From the NCBI GenBank assembly GCA_028583415.1, contig CM053276.1, positions 125,423,166-125,487,165 on the forward strand: DNA of 64,000 nucleotides, given 5' to 3'. A program made the translations under genes and the position numbers. Source of the DNA: Protea cynaroides (lineage: Eukaryota; Streptophyta; Magnoliopsida; Proteales; Proteaceae). The stretch's first letter is position 1. Each line of letters begins with the position of its first letter. The notes beneath the pieces are model-generated. The model saw only the letters and a list, made by a program, of their open reading frames with translations, had not been told where the DNA came from and searched no databases. Positions 13,101 to 26,144 of this stretch are shown here, piece after piece.

Positions 13101-16100
13101 TAGCTATGGTGCAAATTGTGCTGGATTCAACATGGTCGGCCACCAGTGGAGGCATCAGGCGATGGCGCTTCCAAAATCCAGTACTCGTGTTGGAGTGAAC
13201 CACTTTTAAGTTCTGTTATATAATAAACCAAGCCAAACCTGCTATTACCGGGGTTTAGATTAAATAAAATTGAATCAGGGTGAAACCATAGTCTAATTCT
13301 CCGACTGTTCTTTTCTTCATGTCGAGAGGGTTGGTCCAATACACACCTGCCCTAGATTGCTTTCCTATCTGTACTCTGTCTACACAATCTTTATAAGAGA
13401 GCACTTGTTCACTTATGCAGACTACTAGGATTATCATCGTCTTCTCTTAACCCTTTTTCTTTCCCTTGTTTATATCAGGACATTGTTATTGGGACTCCTG
13501 GCCGTTTGAAGGATCTAATTGAAATGGGTGTATGCTGCTTGAAGGAAGTATCTTTTGTGGTGAGTAGAATATCATCTGAATTTTTCTAAATGTGTATTTT
13601 CATCTTCCCCCCAACACCCCCCTTTTCAAGTGTCCATTGGATTTCTTTTTTGATAAATAACAGAAATTTTAATGATCAAGACAAAATGGTACAAAGCCAA
13701 GCCAAAACCTCATATGCCAACAGATAACAAAAATGAAACATCCTACACCAATACAAATGACAGAAGGATATGATAACTAATCTGGTGATGGTAAAGAATG
13801 CCCAGCTCACAGTTGATACTTCTTCCTGTTTGATGAGTAAGGTTATTTATAGTCATTCTTTTGGTCATTTAATGAGATGAGTTTACTAATGAACATAAAG
13901 CTAAGGCCATAAGAATGTACAAAGCAATTGGACCAATGCAAACATTGTCCTGAAAATAAAGATAATACTGTACAAAGCAATTGGACTGATCCAAACATTT
14001 GTTGGAACCAAGAATCGAAGTACAGAACATAAACCATACTACACAGCCAAAGTTATCCCTGCTATTTCGTGCACAAGGAGCCCTCAATAATATATAGTTA
14101 CACCATGTCTTGTATTTCTTGCTCCCCTATAGTCACGCCAGTATGGCATTTGATTCCTTTTGATATATGCAGGACTTTCTGGAATTTATGGGAAAAAAGA
14201 TGCTGGCGTCTATGGAGTGACAGATATGGAATGTTGTTGGACAAGAAAAGGAGCTAGGAAATGTTTTGTTTTGATGTTGGATAGAGGCTGGTGGGGTGGG
14301 CTTTACGACCAAAATATTTGAAGGAATAGTTATAAACGCCACCATAAAATTTTAGAAGACACAAGAGATATGGTTTGGGTCCCATGGACCATAAACTCCA
14401 AAAATGCTAACTGCAAGTTGTGTAGAATGTAGGGTCTAGGAACTGAATATTGAATACTTTCTATTCCATGTTGCATGCTGGTATTAGTAAGAATCCTCTT
14501 CCTTTTCTCCCCAGCTAGCCCTACTGGTAGCATAGTGTTACTTTCACTTTTGAGTGGATACAATCAGCCTTCAAAACACCAAGTCCTGCTTTGAAACAAA
14601 ATTAATAAGTTCAAAGGATGAACAAGGAGCGTTTAGGTTTATAGTAACAGCATATCAAGAAAAGAATGACCAAGCTATCCTGCTTATTCATGTTTATTTT
14701 TGCATTGCAGTTGAAAAAGGACTTCATTTTTGTGTTTGAAACTTGCAATGATCTTAAATGCAATGTTCATATTTTTTGATTTGTTTAATGTTGTTCAAAT
14801 GTGGAAGTTCTTGTTTCTGAGCAATCAAAACTGCGTTTTATTGTCCTGCTGGGTTTGACCTTTGTCCATCTCATTTACAGGTTCTAGATGAAGCAGATCG
14901 AATGCTTGACATGGGTTTTGAACCAGAAGTTCGCTCTATATTGAAGCAGACATGTACTGGTATGTCATATGTGACACAAACGAAACAGATTTGTTGGATG
15001 ACTTATATTTCATCAGCTTATTTTTCTTTCATGGTGAATAACCCCTTGCCTTGCAAGGTTTCATTCTGGTTATGTAAACCTGAGGGCAGGTTGTGGGGTA
15101 TATTGAGGGCATAAAGTTAGGGTTGAGGATCTGGATTTAAGGTTTTCAGAAGAAGGAATTTATACATAGAGAAGTAGAATTATAAACGGGAAGAAAATAA
15201 AAAAGGAAATAATAAGATAGTTTATGAAAGAAGAGAAGAATAAGATAAAATAAAGAAGAGCGGAGAGACAATAACAGGAGTAAGATTGTAATTTATGATA
15301 GATTAGAGCGTAGAGGGGATAGAATAAGATTCTTAAAGACTTATAGTTGTGAGATACTACCCTTGAAGATAAATACCCCTGCTTGTATGGTCTACCTAGT
15401 GGAAGAGCTGTGACCATCGACGAGCTTGCATTCCCTCGCAGCAGGTCTTTGTGAAGCTTCAGGAGGAAACTGATGGATGTTGAACTTCCTGCCGAATTTG
15501 GTCCTTTACTCTGTAAAGTAACTAGGAAGCTAGGAAGATACCTGCCCTTATATGTGCAAAGCTTTGGCTTGGGGATTTAGAGAGTCAACAACTCAACATT
15601 CTAACATGTTGCAGTGTATGAAATTGATTTCTTCTTCCTCATGTATGCTGAATATACTTTTCTGATAGTGCTACCCCATAGCTTAAGATGCTCTTTCAAG
15701 CATGATACTTGGTCAAACAATTTTCCCATGGGGCCATGGCGGTTCAACCATTGCTACCTTCTTCATAAGGTCTCCTTGGGTGCTGATGCTTCCCAAGCCA
15801 TTATATTGCAACTTATTCATAGATTATCATCTTGGTGCCTGCCTCTGTGTATCTGACAGCACCCAACTAGGGATTTGTTCAAACTAAAATGTAAGTGGAG
15901 GATGACTAATGAACCACGTTTTCCATGTTACCCAAAGTTGCATCCAAGTTGCAGTCCTTTCCCAAGAGTTGTAACTCTGCCTAAATAGATGTAGGGAGAC
16001 ATACACTCTTCCATCTGTAACGTTGCGCTTGCTTCTCTACACTATCACTGTTGTACTTTATCTATAACTGAAAACCAATGTCAAGTCTAATTGCGTGACA

Positions 16101-19100
16101 TTTGTGCACAGGGTAGGAGATATTACTGTTTGTTTTATGCCTTTTAGTTGAAGCTTTTGATTATTTTTCCTCCTTTTTAATTTATAACAGAGTTTTGTTA
16201 AGATATACTCTCAGACTGGGAAATGTTGTTCTGTATGGGTTGTTCTATTATATGTTTTTGTTGATGGATTTGGCACATCTAAATTGTACAGTGCGCCAGA
16301 TGGTAATGTTCAGTGCAACATGGCCTCCTTCTGTTCATCAGTTAGCTCAGGAGTTCATGGATCCAAATCCTGTTAAGGTGTGGCTCCTGAAACATATTTT
16401 GGCCTTCAAAATGTTCCTGTTTTTCTTTCAGAAAATAATCATCGAATGTGTTCCTGTTTTTCTTTCAGAAAATAATCATCCAATTCTTTGCAGGTTGTTG
16501 TGGGTTCGGAGGATTTAGCTGCCAATCATGATGTTATGCAGATTGTAGAGGTACGATTGTTCTCCCCATCAGGTGATGCCTGTGCCTGAATTCCTCACTA
16601 TCTCAACACATATGTTTACATTTAGTGTGTGTTGTGAGCTCAAGAGCCATCCTTTTTTTTTTCTCCTTATCTTCAGGTATTAGAAGACCGTTCACGTGAT
16701 GCACGTTTGGTTGCCCTGCTAGAGAAGTACCACAAATCCCAAAGGTATCTCCTGCTGTACATTAACAGTTGTACTTTTGTCATTGGTTAGTAACAATGTA
16801 TTGTTATTGAAAAGAAATCGTAAAATATAACGCTGAAACATACCGAGAATATGAAAAATGGAAAATCCAGAAACTGAAAAAAGAAGAGCCTCCTAACTGC
16901 TGCTGTTGTAAATGCCAAGAATACTTAATTTTTTCTTTATCTCAGCTATATTTGAAGTTCTCTTTTGATGCCAACCCTTATAGAGGCCAAATATTATTTT
17001 TTCCCAAGTTGAGAAGCAGTTGTATTTGTATCTTTCCTTGGATCATCTATTTGTAAGTTCTCTCTGATGTCAGTTTTTGCTTATACATATATAACTTTCT
17101 TAAACAGGAACAGAGTATTGGTTTTTGTATTGTACAAGAAGGAAGCAGCTCGTGTTGAAAATATGCTTCAAAGAAGGTTGCTTATTCACCCTCCTTTTTA
17201 TTCATCTTGTGTCTTTTTGAGTTGACCATCATCATGTATGAATTCCTCTCAGGTTACAATTAAATCTCTATCATATAGTATTGTTCAGACTGGGCATTTC
17301 TCTGTTTAGTTAGACGGGTTATTGGTTTTATACTTACGCAAGCATTTAAAAACTAGGAAATATTAATAAGTAAGGGTTATATATTTAAGTAGGACATTAT
17401 TTTTATTGTAATTTATCATACTGAGAGAGAGAAACAAACATCACTTCATTTACGATCAATCTTCCATTCTCTAGTTATTAAATGTGAGACATTATATAAG
17501 CTCTTAATGGAAAGATTTTAGGGCTTATGTTTAAGCGGAGTTTGTATTTTACTATCATTTATTGTTATTATTGTCACTTCTGTTCGAGTGGAATTTTATC
17601 TTTCATGTTCTTAAGAGTGAAGAGATAATTTTGTCATCTCGTAGAATGTTTATTGACAATGTCAAAAGTGTTCTCAGTCTATGTTTTGGTGGTGTTATTG
17701 GCTTTCCTTGGATTAATAGGTTTTTTTTCTTCCCTCAAGTTTGTGAAGAATATCAAGGAGAAATAACTTAATTGGCTACTTAATTACTCAGTACAGAGCT
17801 ACATAAACTATTTCAATGTCTTATTGTTTAAATTACTGTATGTAAGAAAATTTTTGATGAACCAGAACTTATTCAAACATGGATATGGTCATCGATTCAT
17901 CATATAAAACTCTTGATGGAAATTCTTTGTTTAATTGAAAATGGATTATGAGTGTCAAATTCTGAAGTGGTTGGTCTTTGAGAAGAATATTGATTAATAC
18001 AGTATCCAGTTTATTAATTTCATGTTATCTGCTCCACTGTACTTAATTGTAGTTGCTTTTTTTTTTTTTTTTGGATTGTAGGGGTTGGAAGGTTGTTTCT
18101 GTACATGGTGACAAAGCTCAACATGATCGTACAAAGGCACTTTCTTTGTTTAAGGATGGAACCAGTCCTCTGATGGTAAGCTGTCAGTAATAGTCATTCC
18201 ATTTCCATGTAAAAGTCATGGGTAGGCACAACAGAGGCAGATATCATTAATATGTCTACTAGCAATCTAACATTCATATAGACATATTTAGATGTTTTAA
18301 TATAGATCTCATGGTAGTCTAAAAGATGTATGGCTGAGGGATTTTTTTTTCCTCTGTCCTCATGCTGTCTTAAAAAGTTTTGTAGGTGATTCACCTAATC
18401 AAGTTTACCTCTTTGTGGAGTGCTGATTTGGTGATCTGAATGTAGTATAATATGGAACCCTCTGTATAGGCTACATGGTAATATTTCCAAGGACCACTCA
18501 TTTGTATGTCTCATGCGTAAGACTTCTCTCATTTTATATTGACAGTCACTGAAATATTTTTAGGCCACTACTTAAATGCTGATTTTTTCAACCATTTTCT
18601 GTAGCTTCATTTGGCATGTGGCTTAACATGTTTGGATTACAGTTTTTACAACAAATGAGAACATTTTGTTGTTGCTAAAAAAATGCTTCATTTGGCATGT
18701 GGCTTTCTGTCATATGTGGGTTTTTTTTATTTTTTTATTTTTTTTTTATACGCTTTATGTGTGTATACTAATATAGACTGGGCAAAGGATTTTAAACTGA
18801 GTGTCCAAAAATGAATTTAGAGAAGAGTTCTTTTTGCAGTGTATTTCACTATCAATTGTCTAATAATGAGTTAAAAACAAATTCTTGTCATACTTCATTA
18901 AAACAAAAAGATAGATCAAGGATACCTGCATAGTTGTCAAGGCAACCCAAGGCGCTGGAGAGTGGAGAGGTACCTAGGCGTACTAAGGTGTACCCAAGGC
19001 ATTGTGAGGGTACATCTTAATACAAAGATTTATACAAAAAGGAAGGGATAAGCACATCAATTTTTATTGTTTTTAATACATATGCATGATTCCATGAATT

Positions 19101-19914
19101 ATGGTTTATATATGTACTTTATACATCTAATAAAAAATGCTACAAATAGCATTAATTAAAATAATAAATAAACAAGAAAAACAACATATGATACAATAAG
19201 GCGACCAACCACCTAGCCCTATCTGACTCGCCCAGACGCCTATGCGTCGCCTAGACAATACTTGTGAGGAATAATGGGTGTAGGGAATCTTTCCATTATT
19301 GGGATCCCTTCTCCAAGTCTGTCCTTGAAGTGAGAATAAAGAAGAAACTCAGGTATTTTTACAGAGCTTTAGGTTAGACTTTAGATATGTAGATGCTTAT
19401 GGCTTAAGCATTTGCTCCTACTTGGAACTGTAACTTTCACAATTTTAGTTTTACTCGCTGACTAGTTTCATTGTTATAATTGAATATTGTTCACTGTTGC
19501 AGTAATTGCTCATAACTTTTGTTTGGTAAATGTTCAAAAACATGTTTATTTAACTGAAACTATATCTCCAGATTGCCACTGATGTAGCTGCTCGAGGATT
19601 GGATATTCCGGATGTGGAAGCGGTGATCAACTACAGTTTCCCTCTCACAGTAGAGGACTATGTTCATCGGATAGGGAGAACTGGTCGGGCTGGTAAAAAG
19701 GGTGTTGCTCACACCTTCTTCATGCAGGAAAACAAGGTAAATTTTGTTCTTCTTTGTGAGCTATGTACTGAACTACATTTGAGCTGTTAGGATCCTTAAC
19801 AAAATTCAACTGCATCATTGCAGGGCCTTGCTGGAGAGCTGGTTAATGTTCTTAGAGAAGCGGGCCAGATTGTGCCTGATGCGCTCATGAAATTTGGCAC
19901 ACACGTGAAGAAAA

Positions 19915-19980
<66 letters not shown>

Positions 19981-20670
19981 TGTGTGTGTGTGTTGGCTTG
20001 GTGATTGCATGTGTATGTTGGTAGAGGGGGAGACAAAACTTTGAAAGGTTCTTAATTCATTTTTTAGGGTAATGGGATCAAAATCTAGGGAGCTAGAGTT
20101 TTGGACGAGATGAGGCGCAATTGAAACTAAGATTTAAAATTGGGAAGGTGGGTGGGTACCCAACTTCCTATAAAACTTGAGTATGTAAGAGAGGTGGTTG
20201 AGACAAGCAAGCCCCTGTACTTTCAGAAAAATGTAATGAAACTGGATCTTGCTAATCTCATCATGATCTGTTTGTTATATAGTAAATGCATAGTTAAATT
20301 AGAAGATAGATAGTATGTAAACATGAACCCTGGATTTGTGCTAACTGATGCAGTCCTCATCCCATCACTTTCAGAGTTTGAGATGTTTGTTACTAGAAAC
20401 AATTTGGACAATAGAAAATCTATCCAAGATACAGCAACAAAGGAACAGAAAAAATTCTTTGATAATAAAGTTGAATAGTTGGTACTAACAAATGAGATGA
20501 ATATTTTTTTCCCCTTTTCCAAACATATATTTTCCAAAATGTAGAAGCTTCTCTGTTTATTCATTTTTGGGATTTAATTAATTACAGGTTTTAATTGATT
20601 TATACAAGAGCTGTCCTGAGGTATACAGATGTTAGTACCCCCCATTGACAATGATGTACATTGTGCAGAC

Positions 20671-20702
<32 letters not shown>

Positions 20703-23700
20703 CTTACCCCACATCCCTTGGTTATGGCAAAAGTATTCTGCTCTTGAATTCTCAGGAGACTGTCTTCTTACTTAGGAGCCCATACATTGCTTCTTATGTC
20801 ACACTGTCGCACTGGTGAGTAATAACCTCCCCCTACATAGTTGTTTCTATTCATCAAGGCCTTTTTCATCCTCCATTGACTCATTTTCATCACATTCTTT
20901 TGACTTCATTGAAAATAAAATTGAAACGTCCACTTGTTGAATTTTCTTATAGCCACTTGGATACATCTATGTAACAGGACAAGGACGTTAGTGAGTATGA
21001 TGCAGATTCAACATGCAGGCATGTTTAGATTTGTATGTAGTAATTATGACTATCATCATGTCTCCTCTTCCTGCCACTGTGTATATTGGTTCATTTATTT
21101 ATATTCTTCTGTAGGCAATGTTCTCCAAATCTGTCCTCTTTTATTCTTTTATAAAACGAGAAAAGAAACATGAAATAGCAATTTCGACATGCCTGTCGGT
21201 TTCTGACTTTATGGTCGAAGTCCAGAAAATTAGATGTCTTCTCATTATATAGTTCATAAATACTCTGAATGTGCTTTTCGCTTGTGTATTTTGTTCAATC
21301 AAAATGCTTGTGCCCCATATTTCAGCCAGGTTTCTTTGATTACTCCAACTAAATAGTCTTGCAAAAGGTTGAGGTCTTTTTTTTCTCCCAATCAAATTTA
21401 TGACATCATTTTGTATTAAGTAAACCTTAAGTCACATGAGATCCATGATACTGACTCCATTGAGGGGAAGGATTTAGCTTGTCTCCACTCTCCCTCCACA
21501 ATTACCAACTTTACTCTGGATTTAGCTTGTTTGTAGTAAGTCTTGCACATCCCCAAAATAATGAGTTCCTGGACCTCTTTTGATAAAATGCCTTCACCTG
21601 AAAAGACTCCCTCGCATTCCCCATGTGTTCTTTCCTTTGGGGAAAATTTTTTGAATTTCTTATGAACTTCCGTACACTGTTAAATTGCAACCTCAATGCT
21701 TAATGTTGACTAATGACTCCCAGTCCCTGCAGCATAACTCTTCCTCTGTTTATTGGTCTTGAATTGGTCTTTCAGATCCAATCTTCTACCCCATCTTTAT
21801 AGCCCATTTGGTTTTGTCTAAATCTTTATGTGTGGGGCAGTTGCAAGACTTCAACCTGTGGTCACACTTCATTTTGGGAGTATTCAAATTAATCTGTTCT
21901 CCTGCACCTTTCAGACATGGACCAGTTTGCTTATTGATAGAGAAGGATTTCCAAAATCCAAAATCGCAGTGAATTGGATAGGATCAGAATAAGGATTTGC
22001 TGTAAAACTTGATTGCCTTTGGAGCAGCCATGATTGCATTATATAGAGGGGGAAATCTTGGATACAGCTAAAACATTGAAGACACTTTTAGCTATAGAAA
22101 ACAAAAACATTAAAGAGACTCTTAGAATTCCAAAACCCCTTTCAAATCTCCCTCACATGGATAACAATTCCTAGACATAGAAAACAATTTCTAGATATAG
22201 ATAATAATTCCTAGACATAAGTAACAATTCCTGGACATTAAAAACTACAAATAAGATATTGAAAATTAAAGATGAAGACACTTAATGCTGCCTTGGAATA
22301 TGATTAGGCAAAAATAGTTTGCTGCAAGCCTGCAACCATAAGGAGGTCCTATGGGTCCGACCTGTCGGTACTGTTCAAGTGAACAGTACCAGCTGGCTGG
22401 AATGGGCTGCAACTTGCTGGCCCATAATGTGCTGCTGTTTCCAATGGGCTGACTTGGTGTCGGCTGAACAATACTGCATCACATATTCAGTGACTTCTAC
22501 TGAGCTGGACTTTGGTTTTCTCTGACATGTGATGTAGGGTGCCACCACAGCAAGAGTTCAATTGACTCTGGGTTTCAGTCCCCATCTTGTTGATTGTTTG
22601 TCTTCCTAGGTGCTTCATGGTTTCCCCCCCTTCAATTCCATTACCCGCTGCCTCTGCAGTACTTGCTTCCAGGGTAATATAAATAATCTGCATCACTTTT
22701 GCTTCCTGGATTATCTGCAATCCCTGACATTTTTAGTAAATAGTCATTTCTGAACTTTTCTCAACTATATTGTGGCTTTAAGCCTTTAAGACCCTGGTAA
22801 AAAAATTCTACTGGGAATCGCAGACTCTAGAAAATTGTACCAGCAAGAAAAGTATACTGAGGATTGCAGACTCTTAAGGACTATAGCTGTATCAAAACCA
22901 AAATGACAAATCTGAATAAAACCCATAATTTGCACTAATTCTAAGAAAGAGTGTAGTGTGTATAAGAACAAGATATTGATTGATATCTAAGTCTAATTCA
23001 TGCATCTTCATATCTATGTGCCTGTTTCTTCTCTGCTTTCCCTGGTTGAATGGGGTGTCATAGCCATTTGGTGGTGCTTCATTGGAATAAGTTTCACTCG
23101 AGAAGCCTCCTCTTTGTTTCTGGATAATGACATAATTCTTGCTTATTGTGCTAGTTGGTAAGTTGCACCTCAAAACTTTTTTTAAGATAATGAAATTAAA
23201 GAGTAAGAAGGTAAGTTGCAGAGCTATCTGCTAAATAAAGCAGAATATCTAATTTCTTGTAATATATCCTAAGATCCTAAATGGCATTATAGTCTGAGAC
23301 TCGTGCTATTTCTATTTCTCGGACTGTAAGATGAATTACAAAGAGCTGGTGTTTACTCAGGTTTTGTCAATTTGGTAGATATTATTCTCATTATTCTGTA
23401 CCTGTGGACAAATATACCCATGCTCTAGTCCTTATTCCATTAAACTTCAGGACATGCGCTGAATGCTGATGTGGCCAAACAATCTGATGTTTTTTTTCGA
23501 AGTATCCAAAAAAAAAAAGACACCTTATGTTTTTGGTCGGTTGTCGAGTTTCCACGTATTCGTGTTGCATGTATCTGGGGCCAATCATTGTCCTCAGGAG
23601 TCCAAGCTATATTGGGCCCACTTCAGAAGCTTACTCATCCTACCAACCCCGATGGGTATGGAGAAAAGCTTACTCTTTCTAGTAATCCTGGTTTATGTAG

Positions 23701-23851
23701 ACTTGTGCTCTTTGCCATTTGAACTTTTATAAAAATAAGTACTTTATTGCTGCAGGAATCCAAGTTATATGGGGCCCACTTCAAAGAAATTACGGCAGAT
23801 GCCCCCAAGTCTATGAAGATCAGATTCGACAATTCAGATGACGAAGATTGA
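7123..23851 (+). CDS. RH5: DEAD-box ATP-dependent RNA helicase 5 (RH5/STRS1-like)
   Basis: Exons: 7123-7654, 7751-7875, 12179-12286, 13479-13559, 14881-14959, 16292-16377, 16494-16550, 16677-16744, 17108-17176, 18082-18175, 19572-19736, 19824-19916, 23756-23851. All phases agree and give 550 residues, close to Arabidopsis RH5 (recalled as about 540). A Lys-rich nuclear/nucleolar N-terminus (about residues 25-95) precedes a full core: Q motif (PSPIQ), motif I AATGSGKT (173-180), PTRELA, GTPGR, DEAD (285-288), SAT (316-318), VLVF, ATDVAARGLDI (435-445), HRIGRTGR (465-472). The tail ESKLYGAHFKEI..DNSDDED is the RH5 ending. The yeast relative Dbp3 acts in pre-rRNA processing; Arabidopsis STRS1 is a stress-response suppressor. 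The ATG at 7123 is the first ATG in the open frame. Introns 2 (4.3 kb) and 12 (3.8 kb) are repeat-filled; intron 12 also holds a second copy of the last exon. Confidence 0.93.
9042..9223. mobile_element. MITE-like element with CATAGTTGTCAAGGCG termini, copy 2 (best preserved)
   Basis: The first 16 bases CATAGTTGTCAAGGCG and the last 16 CGCCTTGACAACTATG are perfect inverted repeats. The flanks ttttaacg (9034-9041) and ttttaatg (9224-9231) differ at one of eight bases, reading as an 8-bp target duplication. The interior has two exact 21-bp units starting at 9116 and 9137 (CCTAGGCGACCAAGGCG core) plus a partial third. There is no coding capacity. It lies in RH5 intron 2. Confidence 0.85.
11568..11617. 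repeat. 25-bp tandem duplication in RH5 intron 2
   Basis: A 25-bp unit beginning tcattccagtgattctgg occurs twice head to tail (11568 and 11593) without a mismatch. Probably a recent slippage event. Confidence 0.8.
16412..16485. repeat. 37-bp tandem duplication carrying decoy 3' splice sites in RH5 intron 6
   Basis: Two near-identical 37-bp units start at 16412 and 16449. Each contains tttttctttcag, a good polypyrimidine-AG acceptor, upstream of the true exon 7 acceptor at 16493. The true acceptor is chosen because only it keeps the frame into VVVGSEDLAANHD. Confidence 0.8.
18929..19264. mobile_element. MITE-like element of the GTTGTCAAGGC family, copy 3 (longer form)
   Basis: It begins CATAGTTGTCAAGGC and ends with a diverged GCGTCGCCTAGACAAT. 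The two GC-rich ends enclose about 200 bp of AT-rich sequence that copies 1 and 2 lack, so this may be the fuller form from which they were deleted. The flanks show no clear target duplication. Intron 10 of RH5. Confidence 0.6.
19917..19993. repeat. (CT)n(GT)n microsatellite starting at the RH5 exon 12 splice donor
   Basis: Exon 12 ends AAAAAG at 19916 and the intron starts GTCTCT, so the donor GT is the first unit of an approximately 58-bp CT run followed by (GT)n. The donor matches the consensus poorly beyond GT. The placement is supported by the frame: HVKKK joins ESKLYG as in RH5. Confidence 0.85.
22161..22240. repeat. Four tandem 20-bp units in RH5 intron 12
   Basis: Units start at 22161, 22181, 22201 and 22221, each a variant of ataacaattcctagacatag with a few substitutions. 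A small diverged minisatellite. Confidence 0.75.
23598..23732 (+). pseudogene. Duplicate copy of the RH5 terminal exon, possibly an alternative last exon
   Basis: After a usable acceptor (gtcctcag, AG at 23596-23597) the frame reads ESKLYWAHFRSLL and stays open to a TAA at 23730-23732. The true last exon 158 bp downstream reads ESKLYGAHFKEI. The DNA of the two copies is about 27 of 31 identical at the start, then diverges. Spliced to exon 12 it stays in phase 0 and would replace the acidic DNSDDED tail with a hydrophobic one. It could be a vestigial duplication or a functional alternative exon; the sequence cannot decide. Confidence 0.6.
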
Positions 23852-24314
23852 GTCCTAAGGGAAATTGCAACGGTATTTTTTTATTTCTATGGTTGCACTG
23901 AAGAGGCTAGTGGAATTTTGAGATAGCACAGCAGTTGATTCTTGAATATAATAGTCTCCGGCTCTCCGCTGGATTTTTTTTCCTCTCCAGAGACCAGAAC
24001 TTCAGAAGAAGGGTGAATTAAGGGAGAAGTTCAGCAGTAAGTGAGAACCCAACTACCGTGTTGAACCTGATTTGTCTCTACAGTTTTCTCCTCATATTGT
24101 AATTCCATACCCTATTTAATGTAATTGCAGTCGGAGGCAATTTTCACAAATTTTTGGCTAGTTTAAAATAACTCGTGCTTTGTGAGTTGTTTACCTTGTT
24201 ATTAGTTTAATTATATCTATTATTTCCAGCAACATACATTTTCTTGGTTTACTTGTTTATGAAGAATTTGTATCTTTGACATTTTGTTGTTAATTAAAAG
24301 ATCTTGTTTCCTTT

Positions 24315-24364
<50 letters not shown>

Positions 24365-25103
24365 AACTACTGATTATTCTTGGAGAACCATGAAATTCAT
24401 GGGAGGAACTGGCTATATGTGTTATCTAATTCGTGGACTTTTTAAACATCATCTATTAAATACATGTCACTGTCAAACAGCTTACTGTAGGTGTCTTCTA
24501 TAGGTCTGTTTATTTATTTATTTATTATTATTATTAATGTCATTCTATCTATCTAATGTTAACCCAACAGGAATTGTTCTTCCTTGTAAGACAGTGATCA
24601 TGGCCAGCCATGCTATTAGCACTGTTATTGGTAACTCGCTGTTTTATTTCAAATATCGGCATCATAGAAGATGATTTATTCATTGTTTAAGAGAGAGGCA
24701 TTAGAGGTCGTACTGTGTATGTGTTACTTCTGGTGGTAACTGGAGTTACCTCTTGAGCTAAGCTTGGCAGACCTTTATTACCTCTTGGTCTATTCATTCA
24801 TAACTATTATATGAGTCCTTTTTCATGGGATAGACTAACAAATTATAACTAGCGAGAAGGAAGCCGTACGGACAGATACCATACAGACTGTTCATGGGAA
24901 GAAGATACCATACATTGAGCACGCATCTAATATGGGGTCCTCATTCACTCATATTTTGTTCACCGTTTATTGATGAGAGAAATATTTGTTCACCGTTTTT
25001 TTGCACCCTTTGCCTGTATTTTTCAATGGTTTTGAGCTCGGGCTTGCATGAGCAAGGAAATGAAGCTTCCCTGCCAGTAGAATTTGGCCCCTAAGTGACT
25101 TAA

Positions 25104-25269
25104 TAGGGGAGTTGAAATTGTCTCCAATTATTGGCGGCTCTAATCGCCCATCGAGCGATTGGAGTAAATCAGGCCACCTACTGATGTATTGATAGATGTG
25201 CCTAGTTAATTCCAATCACTGGATTAGCAATTGAAGCCTCCAATAATTGGAGACGAACTGGACTCCCTA
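25104..25269. mobile_element. Short foldback (MITE-like) element
   Basis: The left arm starts TAGGGGAGTT and contains GTCTCCAATTATTGG; the right arm contains CCAATAATTGGAGAC and ends ACTCCCTA. The arms are inverted copies with a few mismatches over about 40 bp. The target duplication is unclear, so no superfamily is assigned. Confidence 0.6.
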
Positions 25270-26005
25270 ATAGGAGGCAGATGTACGTCCATGTTCAGAT
25301 GGAATTCAAAGGCATAGTGTTGCTTCCACTCCATTCCACCAAACAAGGAAAAGGTGAAAAGTTGAGCTCGTCGGATTAATATGTACCAAAGAAGAACATC
25401 AAAGGTAATGTAAATGATTGATTTTCGTACCCTTATGTTTTCTTTAATTTTTTTATTCTATTTTTCAAATGGTTCAATAGCATCAGCAATGCATGTATGT
25501 CCATTCAAGTAATGGATACAGGTAACGATAATTGAAATTGATTTGGAGATATTTAAATATGCCTTCAGATTCTGCATTGATACTAAGTTGGGTCTGATAG
25601 CTTTCTGTTTTTTTATTTGTGGCAGGTCTGATAGGTTGCATTGGCTAGCATGACTCGTTTTAAAAACTGAAACCATAACAGAAGAACACAAGGTAGGGGT
25701 GGGTAGCATGGTTTTAGGAATCCAGATTGTCGGCTGGTCCGTGCCGATAATGATATGATACCCGATACTTTTATTTTTTTAATGCCTTTTAATATAGTAT
25801 CAACCACATGTCAATATCATGGTACTGTACTGATCCGATTGGATCGATGATGATTACAAAAGTTTTCTTTTTAAATTTAAAATCTTCACATCCTTCCCTT
25901 TTAATTTCCCTGCAACCCATTACAATTATAAAGACCATCATAAAGTACTAGGATGAAGTCTCATCTCATTTTTTGTTCTAGTAATAGTATAGTAATGTGG
26001 CTTGT

Positions 26006-26144
26006 GCCCCTCCTTTTGTGGTGGATAGAAAGAAGATATTTTACAGAAGTGAGAGAAGCTAATGTCTATGAACCAGCTGCCCCTCCTTTTGTGGTGGCTA
26101 GAAAGAAGATATTTTACAGAAGTGAGAGAAGCTAATGTCTATGA
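26006..26144. repeat. 73-bp tandem duplication
   Basis: The units start at 26006 and 26079 (gcccctccttttgtggtgg...) and differ at one base over the aligned stretch. Recent local duplication in intergenic DNA; no function evident. Confidence 0.85.

Larger units (their letters stand above)
19917..23755 (+). other. RH5 intron 12 (3.8 kb)
   Basis: It separates HVKKK from the final exon. It contains the CT/GT microsatellite at its donor, a long A-run (about 20670-20698), four exact-length 20-bp repeat units (22161-22240) and, near its 3' end, a duplicate of the last exon (23598-23732). Nothing else coding was recognised. Confidence 0.7.

Noticed and set aside
19815..20036. Frame with RERERE repeats on the minus strand
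   Set aside because: Translation of the (CT)n microsatellite.
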